A stretch of 64,000 bases of DNA, from assembly GCA_050288425.1 (NCBI GenBank), contig JBNKDU010000035.1, forward strand, positions 1 through 64,000. The letters are read 5' to 3'. Both the position numbers and the translations under genes were made by a program. Position 1 is the first letter of the stretch. The number at the start of each line of letters is the position of its first letter. Below the pieces are notes generated by a model. It had not been told where the DNA came from, made no database searches, and was given only the letters and a program-made list of their open reading frames with translations. This DNA comes from JARRKU01 sp050288425. GTDB taxonomy: Bacteria; Desulfobacterota; Desulfobacteria; Desulfobacterales; Desulfosarcinaceae. Positions 7,190 through 16,418 of the stretch are shown here, one piece after another.

Positions 7190-9406
7190 ATGCCCCCTAT
7201 TCTTGAGCCCATGGCGCCGACGCTGCGTCCTTACCTCGACTCGAGTCGAAAAGGGATCGCCATTTCCTTTGGCGTCGACGGGGGCACGGAATCCGATCTG
7301 ACCCCCATGGCCGGTTCGGGACCTTTTTCGAGCCAGCGTTGGGGGCGGGTGAGGATGGGCGCCAAGACTTCCCTTGCCGATCTGATTTTTACGTTTCAAT
7401 CCGATCATTACGGCGATGGCCTGGGGGAACCGGCGACACTTGCCAACCCCGACGTCGACCGGCATTGGCTGGATCTGCTCCATCGTCTGGCCGACCGGGA
7501 TGGACCGGGACATCCGGATGACATCCTGATGCCGGCCTCGGGGGAGGACATGGATCAGCCGTTTCGGCCGCTTTTTCATTGCGGGCAGGTGGATGCGTTC
7601 TTTCATCCCTTGTGCCCTGGTTGTGGCAATGAATTGAGTCTGTGCCGCGACGACGACTTGCTCCTGGGTGCCGCCCTGCCCGCGTACACCCGCAGCCTGG
7701 ACCGTTTTCTCCACTGCCCCGCCTGCAGCGCAGGCGATGATCCCTTGCGATTTTATGCCCGCGGACCCTTGGCCCACCCACCCGCCAATGTGCAGGACGG
7801 TCCCGCGCTGATGCAGGAATTCAGCCGGCTGCTCGCCAGGACCGATCTGGAAGATGCTCTGCCGTGCATCGGATGCGACCATGCCACGGAATGCTATGGG
7901 CCCCCGACCCTGGTGCTGGAGCGCATGTCCGTCTTTCAGTTCTATCCCTTTTTCCTGTTGATTCAACCGGCCCCGGACATCCATTCCCTGGATTTTCTGG
8001 ACCTTGTCGGCGGGGCCCACGCCGACGAGCTGGCCCATCGAATCGGTCTTCAAGGCCGCCGGACCCGCTGGTCCCGGTTCGCTGCGATGCGTCCCCGTCT
8101 TTTTCCGGGCGGCGGCTATCTGTCGGCCGGCGACGATCCCGATTTTGAGGAAGTGCTTTACCTGAAACTATGCTTTCTGGACGAACTTCGCGCCCTGGTG
8201 ATGAACGGACGCTGCCCGGTTTCTCCATCGGCCACGCTGCGGGGAATGTGGGTCCGCCTCGGCGGCCAGGGAGGTCGCCTGCCATGGATGTGGAATTTTC
8301 GGCTCCAGCCGGCGGATCCGGTGGGGAACCCGGCCGATGCCATGGAGGGCAACGGGTCCGCATGGGAGGTTCGATCCGCGTTTCTGGCCAGGGTCTGGTT
8401 CTATGTGCTGCTGGTCAATCCACGGCAATCCATGGACCGGGTGTGGGCCGCCGTTCTCGCCGCCGGCGCATCGGGATTCCAGCCGGACGATCCGGTTTTC
8501 TCCTGCATGCATATTTTCTGGCAGGAATCCATTGACGAACCGGATCGCCAGGCGGAAGACCTGTGGCATGACACCTTGCAACTGGGGCTCGACCTGCTCG
8601 AATCGGAAGGCTCCCGGCTCCGCAAAGACGCCGATGCCTTTGCCGCCGCCCTGGCGCAACTGAAATCGAGGGGGCGTGACATTCTCCTGCGGCCGGAGCC
8701 TTCGGATGCCCGGCGGCATTCCCAGGCGGAGCGCCGTGGCTACGATCCCCAGATCGGCGATATTCTCGATTCCATCCGGGCCCGGTGGGCAAACCGCGCC
8801 ACCGTCGTGGCGGATGAATCGGCGCAGGCCGAAGCCGCCGATATTGCGTGCGATTCACCCGCCGGCCAACCCAACGAAGACGGCGATTTCGAGGAAACGG
8901 TCATTCTCTCCGCCGACGGCCGTTCCATCCCGCCTTCCTGCGGGCCGGAGTCGTTGCAGCCGGCTGAATCGACTCCCCCGGTTGAGGATCCCGAGCCCAC
9001 GGTGTTCATCCAACGCCCTTCGGCGGACTATGCCGGTGAAGATCTGGCCGCTACCGTGGTGCAAACACCCGGCGAAGATACCGGACTCGGGCGTCGCAGC
9101 GGCCGGCTCATCGGCGTCTCCTCCACCATGGCGGGCAATGGGGAGGAAGAACTGGAAAAAACCGTTGTCATCCACCCAGGAAATGTGGCTCCTCCCGCGT
9201 CTCCGGAGAAAACCCAGCCGCCCCCGCCGCCATATGGGGAGGAGGCTCTGGAGAAAACCGTGGTGCTGAAGCCGGGAAATCTTTCCCGGGATACCCCGAC
9301 GCCGCCTCATCCGGGAGAAAAACCGGGGGAGGAGGATGGCATGGACGAGGATTTGCCGAAAACGGTAATCCTGCGCCCCAAGGACAAGCTGGACGGAAAG
9401 CGGTAA
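7190..9406 (+). CDS. T6SS-linked zinc-ribbon protein with a phosphothreonine-like docking tail
   Basis: I do not recognise a named family for this 738-residue protein. The N-terminal part has CxxC pairs at about C142/C145, C176/C179 and C226/C229 plus C235, which suggests one or two zinc sites. A folded region extends to about residue 530. From about 560 the chain is Pro/Glu-rich and disordered, with six repeats of T-V-(I/V/F): EETVIL, EPTVFI, AATVVQ, EKTVVI, EKTVVL and PKTVIL. Five have I or L at T+3, the position that FHA domains read. It is the first gene of the T6SS operon and stops one base before the next gene. Given the FHA protein and Ser/Thr kinase at the far end of the locus, it may be a phosphorylated scaffold. 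That role is inferred. Confidence 0.75.
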   Translation: MPPILEPMAPTLRPYLDSSRKGIAISFGVDGGTESDLTPMAGSGPFSSQRWGRVRMGAKTSLADLIFTFQSDHYGDGLGEPATLANPDVDRHWLDLLHRLADRDGPGHPDDILMPASGEDMDQPFRPLFHCGQVDAFFHPLCPGCGNELSLCRDDDLLLGAALPAYTRSLDRFLHCPACSAGDDPLRFYARGPLAHPPANVQDGPALMQEFSRLLARTDLEDALPCIGCDHATECYGPPTLVLERMSVFQFYPFFLLIQPAPDIHSLDFLDLVGGAHADELAHRIGLQGRRTRWSRFAAMRPRLFPGGGYLSAGDDPDFEEVLYLKLCFLDELRALVMNGRCPVSPSATLRGMWVRLGGQGGRLPWMWNFRLQPADPVGNPADAMEGNGSAWEVRSAFLARVWFYVLLVNPRQSMDRVWAAVLAAGASGFQPDDPVFSCMHIFWQESIDEPDRQAEDLWHDTLQLGLDLLESEGSRLRKDADAFAAALAQLKSRGRDILLRPEPSDARRHSQAERRGYDPQIGDILDSIRARWANRATVVADESAQAEAADIACDSPAGQPNEDGDFEETVILSADGRSIPPSCGPESLQPAESTPPVEDPEPTVFIQRPSADYAGEDLAATVVQTPGEDTGLGRRSGRLIGVSSTMAGNGEEELEKTVVIHPGNVAPPASPEKTQPPPPPYGEEALEKTVVLKPGNLSRDTPTPPHPGEKPGEEDGMDEDLPKTVILRPKDKLDGKR

Positions 9407-9407
9407 G

Positions 9408-10139
9408 ATGAACCAGGACCCATCCATCGGCCGACTGGCCGAAGACATCCGCGACACGTTCGAAAACGATCCCCGCCAGGGAAGGGAAAATATCGAACGA
9501 TTGCTTGAAACGCGTCTGGCGCGTCATGCGGATGCCGAACGCCTGGCGATCCTGGAGCGACTGGCCGCCCGCTTCCAGGGACCGACCGCCGAACCGGCCG
9601 AAGCCGACGACAGGAAAATGCGTCGGATTTTCGGTCAATTCCTGGGCCGCGAAGTGGAGCCCGCCGAAATGGACCACCCGGAATTCCTGGAACGTCTGGC
9701 CCAGTCGCTGAACACCATCTTCGATTCGTTGAATCAACTGGTGAGCGTGATCAATATGTCCTTCAGCGGGGGGCATGCCAATGGCGACGAGACCATCCGG
9801 CAATTCATCGGCTTTCATCTGGACGGCGCGGATCAGACCCGGTCGCTGGAGGCCTACCTGGGTCAGATCAGCACCGCCTTCCTCACCAGCCATGACGCCT
9901 TTAAGAAGGCGGTCCATACAAAAGTCGAACAGATTCTGCATGCCCTGGCGCCGGACCAGGTGGCCAGGGAGCGCGGTTCCGGTCTCAAGATCGGCCCGTT
10001 GCGCAAAGCCGAGGATTACGACATCCTGACGGAGAAAATCGGGCGCATCCGGAAATGGTTCGAATCCGGTCGTTTCATGGAAGATCTTTTGAGGGAGTTT
10101 GAAAAGCATTGCGAAAAACTTAAACAAAACCGGTCATGA
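9408..10139 (+). CDS. T6SS accessory protein resembling the C-terminal part of TagH/ImpI without its FHA domain
   Basis: This 243-residue soluble, mostly helical protein starts 1 base after the preceding stop. Its second half (around FLTSHDAFKKAV, then a pattern of F..LLREFEKHCEKL) resembles the C-terminal helical domain of T6SS FHA proteins (TagH/ImpI/VasC). No FHA motif (GR, SxxH, NG) is visible at the N-terminus. It may have lost the FHA domain, with the FHA function moved to the gene at 58256-59206. It lies directly before tssJ. The family assignment is by pattern only. Confidence 0.55.
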   Translation: MNQDPSIGRLAEDIRDTFENDPRQGRENIERLLETRLARHADAERLAILERLAARFQGPTAEPAEADDRKMRRIFGQFLGREVEPAEMDHPEFLERLAQSLNTIFDSLNQLVSVINMSFSGGHANGDETIRQFIGFHLDGADQTRSLEAYLGQISTAFLTSHDAFKKAVHTKVEQILHALAPDQVARERGSGLKIGPLRKAEDYDILTEKIGRIRKWFESGRFMEDLLREFEKHCEKLKQNRS

Positions 10140-10232
10140 GCGCTCTTTGGCCCCACTGGCTCCAGGCTGTGCCGGTATACGGGGCGGAAGCGAAAAATCG
10201 CTCGCATCGAAAAAAGCAAGGAGGTTACCCAG

Positions 10233-10775
10233 ATGAATTTCAGAGCCCTGTCGGTCGTCTGCCTGGCGGTCCTGCTCTTATGTGCCTGTGCTTCCCAGCC
10301 GCTGCCGCCTCCGGACTGGACCTATGAGAAGGATGCCATCGAAGTCAACTTCATGGCCGGCCAGAAGCTCAATTTCGACCAGGGCGTTTCCCACACATTG
10401 CTCATCTGCCTCTATCAACTCAAGGACCCCAACGCATTCAACCAGTTGTCCGATGACACGGACGGCATTTACAAGCTGTTGGAGTGCGGTCTGTTCGACT
10501 CCGCCGTGGCCACGGCCAAGCGGATCATCGTCCATCCCGGCCAGAATATCAATGTCGTGCTGGACCGGGCCCAGGGCGCCAAGTACGTGGCCGTGGTGGC
10601 CGGCTACTATGTCCTGGAAAAAGCGCGCATGATCCGGCTTTATGACATCCCCGTGAAGGTGGAGAAGAAGGGATTCATCAAAAGAACCAGGATCGCCAAA
10701 CCCGGTTATATGAAACTGGACCTCGAGCTCGGGCCGTCCCAGATCAAACTGGCGGGAACCGAAAAAAAACAATGA
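10233..10775 (+). CDS. tssJ: T6SS outer-membrane lipoprotein TssJ
   Basis: This 180-residue protein has a lipoprotein signal (hydrophobic core, then LCAC with the lipidated Cys at 19). The transthyretin-like core of TssJ/VasD follows, including INVVLDRAQGAKYVAVVAGYY. TssJ anchors the TssM-TssL membrane complex to the outer membrane from the periplasmic side. A strong AAGGAGG site sits 10 bases upstream. The gene is followed by tssK, tssL and tssM in the usual order. The length is typical of the family. Confidence 0.92.
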   Translation: MNFRALSVVCLAVLLLCACASQPLPPPDWTYEKDAIEVNFMAGQKLNFDQGVSHTLLICLYQLKDPNAFNQLSDDTDGIYKLLECGLFDSAVATAKRIIVHPGQNINVVLDRAQGAKYVAVVAGYYVLEKARMIRLYDIPVKVEKKGFIKRTRIAKPGYMKLDLELGPSQIKLAGTEKKQ

Positions 10776-10860
10776 TGCCACCCTCCGGCCGGATGGAATA
10801 TGGACCGGATCGGAACCGGATCCACATCCGGCCCCATGCGGCGAGTTAGGAAGCCCACAG

Positions 10861-12246
10861 ATGGAAAGACCTCTCTTTTGGCACCAGGGACTGTTCCTGC
10901 AGCCCCAGCACCTGCAACTGGCCAGTCGGTACAGCGAATCGCTCAATCTGCCCCTCAAACAATACCTGCAACCCCATTTCTGGGGCGTCGGCGGATGGCA
11001 GGTACAGGCGGCCGCCCTGAACAACCAGAGCTTCCACCTCAGCGAAGGACATTTTCTCTTCGCCGACATGACCCATGCCGTCATCGGCGGCAATGCCGTG
11101 GTCCAGCCGCGCTCCTTCGGGGAAGACTGGGAGCAGGGAGAGAAGCAGTTCGGCGTCTATCTGGGGGTGCGCAAATTCAACGATACCGGCCGCAACGTGA
11201 GCGTGGTATCGGACATCGACCATCTGACGGATATCCATACGCGCTGGGTCACGCCCGGCGCACCGGAGGAGATCCCGGACCTGCACCAGGAGGGAGCGGC
11301 TGCCGAGGTGCAGCGGCTTTACTACGTCTTGAAGATCTTCTGGGAATCGGAGAAGGACCAGTTGGGCGATTATGAATTGATTCCCCTGGCGCGGCTGGAA
11401 AAGGACCAGGACCAGATTCGACTCTCCCCGCGCTATGTCCCCCCGGCGCTCTCCATCGGCGCCGACGAGGTGCTGTACGGACTGGTACGGGAGATCCGGG
11501 ATCAGATCGGGTCCCGCAGCCGCCAGCTGGAAGCTTACAAACGTGACCGCGGCATGCATTCGGCCCAGTTCGGCGCCCGCGATATGGCCTACCTGCTGGC
11601 ATTGAGAACATTGAACCGCTACGCCCCCGAACTGGCGCACTTCAGTGCCGCCCGGCACGGTCATCCCTGGACCGTGTACGGTCTGCTGCGCAAGTTGATC
11701 GGCGAATTGTCCACCTTTTCCGGGGAGATCTCTTCCTCCGGCGAAGACCGGGAGGGCAATTCCCTGCTGCCCGAGTACGACCATTATCGGTTGGGGAATT
11801 GTTTCGCCGCCGCCCAGACGCTGGTGACCCGGCTGCTGGATCAGATCACCGCCGGTCCGGAATACATGATTCCATTCCTGTTCGACGGCACCTATTTCGG
11901 GGCCGAACTGCCGCCGGCCATCTTCGAAGGGGGCAATCGGTTCTACCTGGTTCTGGAGACGGCTTCGGATCCGCAGCAGGTCCTGTCCTCCATGGAGACC
12001 ATCGCCAAGCTGGGGAGCCGCGAGTCGCTGCCCATTCTTATCGCCCGTTCGCTTTCCGGCGTGGGCATCAGCCATTTGAGCGAGGTCCCCCAGGCGCTGC
12101 CGCGAAGGGCCGATTCGCTCTATTTCCAGATCGATCACCATGGCGACCAGTGGACCCAGATTCAGAAAGTGGGCAATGCCGCCCTCTACTGGGATTCGGC
12201 CCCGGATGATCTCAAGGTCGAATTGATGGCGGTGGGAAGGAGTTGA
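10861..12246 (+). CDS. tssK: T6SS baseplate protein TssK
   Basis: This 461-residue protein starts with the TssK hallmark WHQGLFLQPQHLQ and keeps the family length (about 445-460). TssK trimers link the baseplate wedge (TssF, TssG, TssE) to the membrane complex through TssL and TssM. The stop TGA is 2 bases from the tssL start, so the two genes are tightly coupled. Nothing looks damaged. Confidence 0.95.
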   Translation: MERPLFWHQGLFLQPQHLQLASRYSESLNLPLKQYLQPHFWGVGGWQVQAAALNNQSFHLSEGHFLFADMTHAVIGGNAVVQPRSFGEDWEQGEKQFGVYLGVRKFNDTGRNVSVVSDIDHLTDIHTRWVTPGAPEEIPDLHQEGAAAEVQRLYYVLKIFWESEKDQLGDYELIPLARLEKDQDQIRLSPRYVPPALSIGADEVLYGLVREIRDQIGSRSRQLEAYKRDRGMHSAQFGARDMAYLLALRTLNRYAPELAHFSAARHGHPWTVYGLLRKLIGELSTFSGEISSSGEDREGNSLLPEYDHYRLGNCFAAAQTLVTRLLDQITAGPEYMIPFLFDGTYFGAELPPAIFEGGNRFYLVLETASDPQQVLSSMETIAKLGSRESLPILIARSLSGVGISHLSEVPQALPRRADSLYFQIDHHGDQWTQIQKVGNAALYWDSAPDDLKVELMAVGRS

Positions 12247-12248
12247 AC

Positions 12249-12926
12249 ATGCGCTTATCGGACAGCCTGATGGAGATCATCGCCTATACGGCATTCGTGG
12301 TACGCAGCGACGGCGGGGCACAACCGGGGTATGATGAGGTCCGCGGAAAAATGCTGCAACTCATCACCCAGAGCGAAAACCTGGCGGTGGAGCAGCATTT
12401 TGTCCAGGATGACTATCTTTCGGCACGGTTCGCCGCATTCGCCTGGGTGGATGAGGCCATTTTGTCCTCGGGTTGGGAGGGGCGCCTCCAGTGGCAACGC
12501 GAGCCGCTCCAGTTGAAGTACTACCAGACCGCCGACGCAGGAGAACTCTTCTACGAACGGCTCAACGCCATCGGGCCGCACCAGCGGGATGTGCGCGAGG
12601 TTTACTATCTCTGTCTTTCCCTGGGATTCACCGGACAATATATCAATGCGGGCGACGACTTCATGCTCGATCAGTTGCGGATATCCAATCTCAAACTGCT
12701 GACCGGCAGCTCCACCGGCATCCCCTCGCTGGAAGGGCGGGAATTGTTTCCCGAGGCGTATCCCGCGGACATCGCCGATGCCCCCCGGCAGCCGCAACAT
12801 CGGAGCTTTTCGCGGTTTACCATCCTGTGCGCCGCGGCGCCCCTGGCGTTGTACGGTCTGCTGTACCTGGTCTATGTCTTCATTCTCGGCAGCATCGGCG
12901 ACAATCTCATCGGCACGGTACCCTAA
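12249..12926 (+). CDS. tssL: T6SS inner-membrane protein TssL (DotU/IcmH family)
   Basis: This 225-residue protein has a cytoplasmic DotU-type helical domain (motifs FAAFAWVDEAIL and FYERL) and a single C-terminal membrane helix near residues 198-218. There is no peptidoglycan-binding OmpA-like extension, so another protein must contact the cell wall, perhaps the LysM lipoprotein at 59241-60932. TssL binds TssM and TssK in the membrane complex. ATG 12249 is preferred to an in-frame TTG 6 bases earlier. The stop codon abuts the tssM start. Confidence 0.93.
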   Translation: MRLSDSLMEIIAYTAFVVRSDGGAQPGYDEVRGKMLQLITQSENLAVEQHFVQDDYLSARFAAFAWVDEAILSSGWEGRLQWQREPLQLKYYQTADAGELFYERLNAIGPHQRDVREVYYLCLSLGFTGQYINAGDDFMLDQLRISNLKLLTGSSTGIPSLEGRELFPEAYPADIADAPRQPQHRSFSRFTILCAAAPLALYGLLYLVYVFILGSIGDNLIGTVP

Positions 12927-15900
12927 ATGAAACAGATCTTGATCAAAGCATGCAAAGTACTTTTGATTCTCACCCTGCTGGCCCTGGCCGTCCTGCTGGT
13001 TTTCGGTCTGGTGATGCTCATCGGATGGTCGTGGTGGGTGGGTATCTTCCTCCTGTTGGCCCTGGTGGGGCTGGCGCTGGGAATGGTCGTGCTGCGCAAA
13101 TTCCTCAAGCGCCGCCAGGAAAAGATGTTCGTGCACCAGATCATCGAGCAGGATGAATCCATGCGCCGGGGGATGGCGCCCCAGGATCAGGATACGGCCA
13201 AAGAGTTGCAGGCGCGCTGGAAGGAAGCCATCGATGCCCTGCGCAAGTCCCATTTGCGCAAACACGGCAATCCGCTCTACGTGCTGCCCTGGTACATGGT
13301 CATCGGCGAGAGCGGTTCCGGAAAGACCACCGCCATCCAGAGTGCGCGCCTCTCTTCGACTTTCGCCGAAGTGAGCCGCACTTCCGGCATCTCCGGAACG
13401 CGCAATTGCGACTGGTGGTTCTTCGAGCAGGCCGTGATCATCGACACCGCCGGGCGGTACGCGATTCCGGTGGACGAAGGCCGTGACAAGGACGAGTGGC
13501 AGAAATTCCTGCGGCTGTTGGCCAAATTCCGCAAGAAGGAGCCCTTGAACGGTCTCGTGGTCACGGTTGCGGCGGATCGCCTGGCCCAACAGACCCCGGA
13601 AGCGCTGATGGAGGACGGTCTCAGCATCCGGCGGCGGATCGATGAACTCATGCGGGTACTGGGCGCCAGGTTTCCCGTCTACGTGATGGTGAGCAAGTGC
13701 GACCTGATCCAGGGGGCGACCCGGTTCTGCGACGCCTTGCCGGAAAATGCCCTCAACCAGGCCATGGGACTGCTGAACCGGCAACTGAAAAGCGACACCG
13801 ACGGATTCGTGGCCGGGGTCTTTCAAACCATCGGCGACCGCCTTCGGGACCTGCGGTTGCTGCTGCTCAACAAGATAACGGACCGATCGGCGGCCACCTC
13901 CATGCTGCTGTTTCCCGAAGAGTTCGAGAAACTGGCCGATCCGCTCACCGCCTTCATCCAGGGCGCTTTTCAGGAAAATCCGTACCAGGAGACGCCGTTG
14001 CTGCGAGGGATATTCTTCTCCAGCGGCCGGCAGGAAGGCACCCCTTTCTCTCATTTTCTCAGCGCCCTGGGCCTGATCCAAAGCCGCGAGGTTCTGGCCG
14101 GCACCAACAAAGGTTTGTTTCTTCACGACTTGTTTGCCCGTATCCTGCCCCGGGACCGGCAGCTTTTCCGGCCCACCCAGCACATGGCCCAGTGGCAGAA
14201 GCTGACCCGCAATCTGGGGCTCACCTCCTGGATCGCCGTGATGATCGCCGTGTGCGGCCTGCTGAGCTATGCCTTCGTGAAAAACCTGACGGCCCTGGCG
14301 GACGTGCGGCGCGAATTCGACAAGCCGGCTGTATTGCAGGGCGATCTGCTCGCCGACGTGATCACCATGGATCGGTTTCGCCAGGCCCTGGAGAAGGTCG
14401 AAACGGAAAACGACAACTGGTGGATCCCGCGTCTGGGGCTGCACGAATCCCTGGATGTCGAGAAGGCGCTGAAGCAGAAATATGTCGACTTGTTTCGAAG
14501 GGGGTTTTTGTCCGGGTTCGACAAGACCATGGGAGACCGCATGACCGCCTTCAGCAGTCGGACACCAGATCTGGTATTCGGCGCCCATGTCGCCCACCTG
14601 GTGCGGCGTATCAACCTGCTCAAGGGGCGCCTGAGCGAGGACGGTCTGGAATCCTTGTCCCATCTGCCCCAGCCGGTCTATGGCATGGAGGTCCTCGGAC
14701 GCAGGGACGTCATTCCCGAAATCCAGGCCGTCATTGCCCGTCAGTACCTCTATGCCGTGGCCTGGCGCCGGGACGGCGATGCGGCCAACCAGGAGATTAC
14801 CCGGCTGCAGACCTGGTTGAAACATCTGCTGACCATGCCGGGCATGACCCTCAACTGGCTTACCGATTGGATCGACGCCGACCCGAACCTGAAACCGGTA
14901 CGGCTCGACGATTTCTGGGACGGCGAGGCCGCGGACGCGTCGACCTTCGTGCCGGCGGCCTTCACCCGTGCGGGACAGGACCGGATTCGAACGGCCATCG
15001 ACGAGATCGAGGCCGCCTTGTTCGATCCGCTGATCATCGCACGCGCCAAAGTGGAGTTTGCCAAGTGGTATCAGCAGCAATACATCCGCCGGTGGGAGAC
15101 ATTTATCCAAAATTTCCATGAAGGCGACACCCTGGTCACGGAGCGGGAAAAATGGCAGGCCGCCGTTCGGCAACTGCCCGGCGACCAGGGCCCCTATCAT
15201 GCGTTGATCCAACGTATCGCCGAGGAATTCACCGACCTGGACCCGGCCGTTCCGCTGCCGCCCTGGGCCGCCCTGGCCTTCGACTGGCAGCAGGTTCGCA
15301 AGGAATCCAAGGCCGGCGACGTGGTCGATCCCCAGAAAGCAGGCGTTTTCAAGAAGGCCGCGCGCAAAGTCACCTCCAAATTGAGCAAGGCCGAAAAAGC
15401 CCTGGGAGTCAATGCCCGACCCTCCCTGGATCCGGAAGACCGGCTGCTGGCGGCCAAAGCCTATCTGAGCTACCAGCAAAGTCTGGAAGCCATCGCCGCA
15501 AGCGCCGACTCTCGCAATGTGGCCTTTCAATTGGCTACGGATATGTATCAACAGGATCCGGCCACCGGTGAATCCCCCCTGCTCGTCGCCCGGCGCGCCT
15601 TGCAGGAGATGCACGCGGCCATGCGACCCAGGCCCGACGATGCCGAAGAGCCGTTCTGGAAACTCCTGGCCGGTAATATCGATGTCCTGCAGCGCTTCGT
15701 GCTGCGCGAGTCCGCCTGTCTACTGCAGACCCGTTGGGAAAAAGACGTCCTCCTGGAAGTGCAGGGGGTCGGCGAAGACCAGGATATGGGGCAGCTGATG
15801 ATGGGATCCAACGGATTCGCCGCCAAATTTATCCAGGGCCCGGCCGCGCCCTTCATCTCCCGCGGGTATGAGAAAGGTTATTTCGCCAAAAAAGTGAACG

Positions 15901-16418
15901 GCATGGGTATCCCCTTCGAAGCGCATTTTTTCAGCTTCCTGACCAAGGGGGCCAAAGCCGCCAGCCCGAAAAAAGGAAGCTACAAGGTCAAAATCCGTGC
16001 TTATCCTACGGACACCAACCCGGGCGCCCAGGTTCGGCCCCATTCCACCGTCCTGGAGATGCAATGTGCCGATGGTTCGACCCGGCTGGAGAATTTGAAC
16101 TACCCGGTGTCCAAGACATTCGTCTGGACGCCGCAAAGCTGCGGGGACGTCAATTTTCAAATATCGGTGGGCAACCTGGTGTTGACCAAGACCTATACCG
16201 GTTACAACGCCTTTGCCAAGTTTCTGCATGAATTCAAGAACGGGCAGCGCACTTTCGACCGATCCGAGTTTCCGGCGGAAGCGGCGGACCTGAGACGCAT
16301 CGGCGTTCGGTTCATCAAGGCCCGCTACCAGTTCCAGGGACACCGTCCGGCACTACAGATGCTGTATGCCGCGCCGGGCCGACCTCCCGGAAAGATCGTG
16401 TCATGCTGGCAGCCTTGA
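12927..16418 (+). CDS. tssM: T6SS inner-membrane protein TssM (IcmF family)
   Basis: This 1163-residue protein has two N-terminal membrane helices (about 12-32 and 36-56) and a cytoplasmic NTPase-like domain with Walker A GESGSGKTT at 127-135 and a VIIDTAGRY Walker B. A third membrane helix (about 430-452) is followed by a large periplasmic region typical of IcmF/VasK. TssM spans the envelope and joins TssL to TssJ. The Walker motif is intact, whereas some T6SS lack it, so ATP-dependent action is possible. The start directly follows the tssL stop, and the end overlaps tagF by 16 bases. Confidence 0.95.
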   Translation: MKQILIKACKVLLILTLLALAVLLVFGLVMLIGWSWWVGIFLLLALVGLALGMVVLRKFLKRRQEKMFVHQIIEQDESMRRGMAPQDQDTAKELQARWKEAIDALRKSHLRKHGNPLYVLPWYMVIGESGSGKTTAIQSARLSSTFAEVSRTSGISGTRNCDWWFFEQAVIIDTAGRYAIPVDEGRDKDEWQKFLRLLAKFRKKEPLNGLVVTVAADRLAQQTPEALMEDGLSIRRRIDELMRVLGARFPVYVMVSKCDLIQGATRFCDALPENALNQAMGLLNRQLKSDTDGFVAGVFQTIGDRLRDLRLLLLNKITDRSAATSMLLFPEEFEKLADPLTAFIQGAFQENPYQETPLLRGIFFSSGRQEGTPFSHFLSALGLIQSREVLAGTNKGLFLHDLFARILPRDRQLFRPTQHMAQWQKLTRNLGLTSWIAVMIAVCGLLSYAFVKNLTALADVRREFDKPAVLQGDLLADVITMDRFRQALEKVETENDNWWIPRLGLHESLDVEKALKQKYVDLFRRGFLSGFDKTMGDRMTAFSSRTPDLVFGAHVAHLVRRINLLKGRLSEDGLESLSHLPQPVYGMEVLGRRDVIPEIQAVIARQYLYAVAWRRDGDAANQEITRLQTWLKHLLTMPGMTLNWLTDWIDADPNLKPVRLDDFWDGEAADASTFVPAAFTRAGQDRIRTAIDEIEAALFDPLIIARAKVEFAKWYQQQYIRRWETFIQNFHEGDTLVTEREKWQAAVRQLPGDQGPYHALIQRIAEEFTDLDPAVPLPPWAALAFDWQQVRKESKAGDVVDPQKAGVFKKAARKVTSKLSKAEKALGVNARPSLDPEDRLLAAKAYLSYQQSLEAIAASADSRNVAFQLATDMYQQDPATGESPLLVARRALQEMHAAMRPRPDDAEEPFWKLLAGNIDVLQRFVLRESACLLQTRWEKDVLLEVQGVGEDQDMGQLMMGSNGFAAKFIQGPAAPFISRGYEKGYFAKKVNGMGIPFEAHFFSFLTKGAKAASPKKGSYKVKIRAYPTDTNPGAQVRPHSTVLEMQCADGSTRLENLNYPVSKTFVWTPQSCGDVNFQISVGNLVLTKTYTGYNAFAKFLHEFKNGQRTFDRSEFPAEAADLRRIGVRFIKARYQFQGHRPALQMLYAAPGRPPGKIVSCWQP

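Noticed and set aside
7190..7500. A TagH/FHA domain in the first T6SS gene
   Set aside because: No GR, SxxH or NG pattern is visible; the region contains zinc-ribbon-like Cys pairs instead.
12255..15614. A very long open frame on the minus strand opposite tssL-tssM
   Set aside because: It mirrors the GC-rich codon use of the real genes, has no recognisable domain, and the + strand genes (tssL, tssM) are unambiguous. The same holds for long antisense frames opposite clpV (24891-27566), the long vgrG (27409-29859) and the pentapeptide genes.
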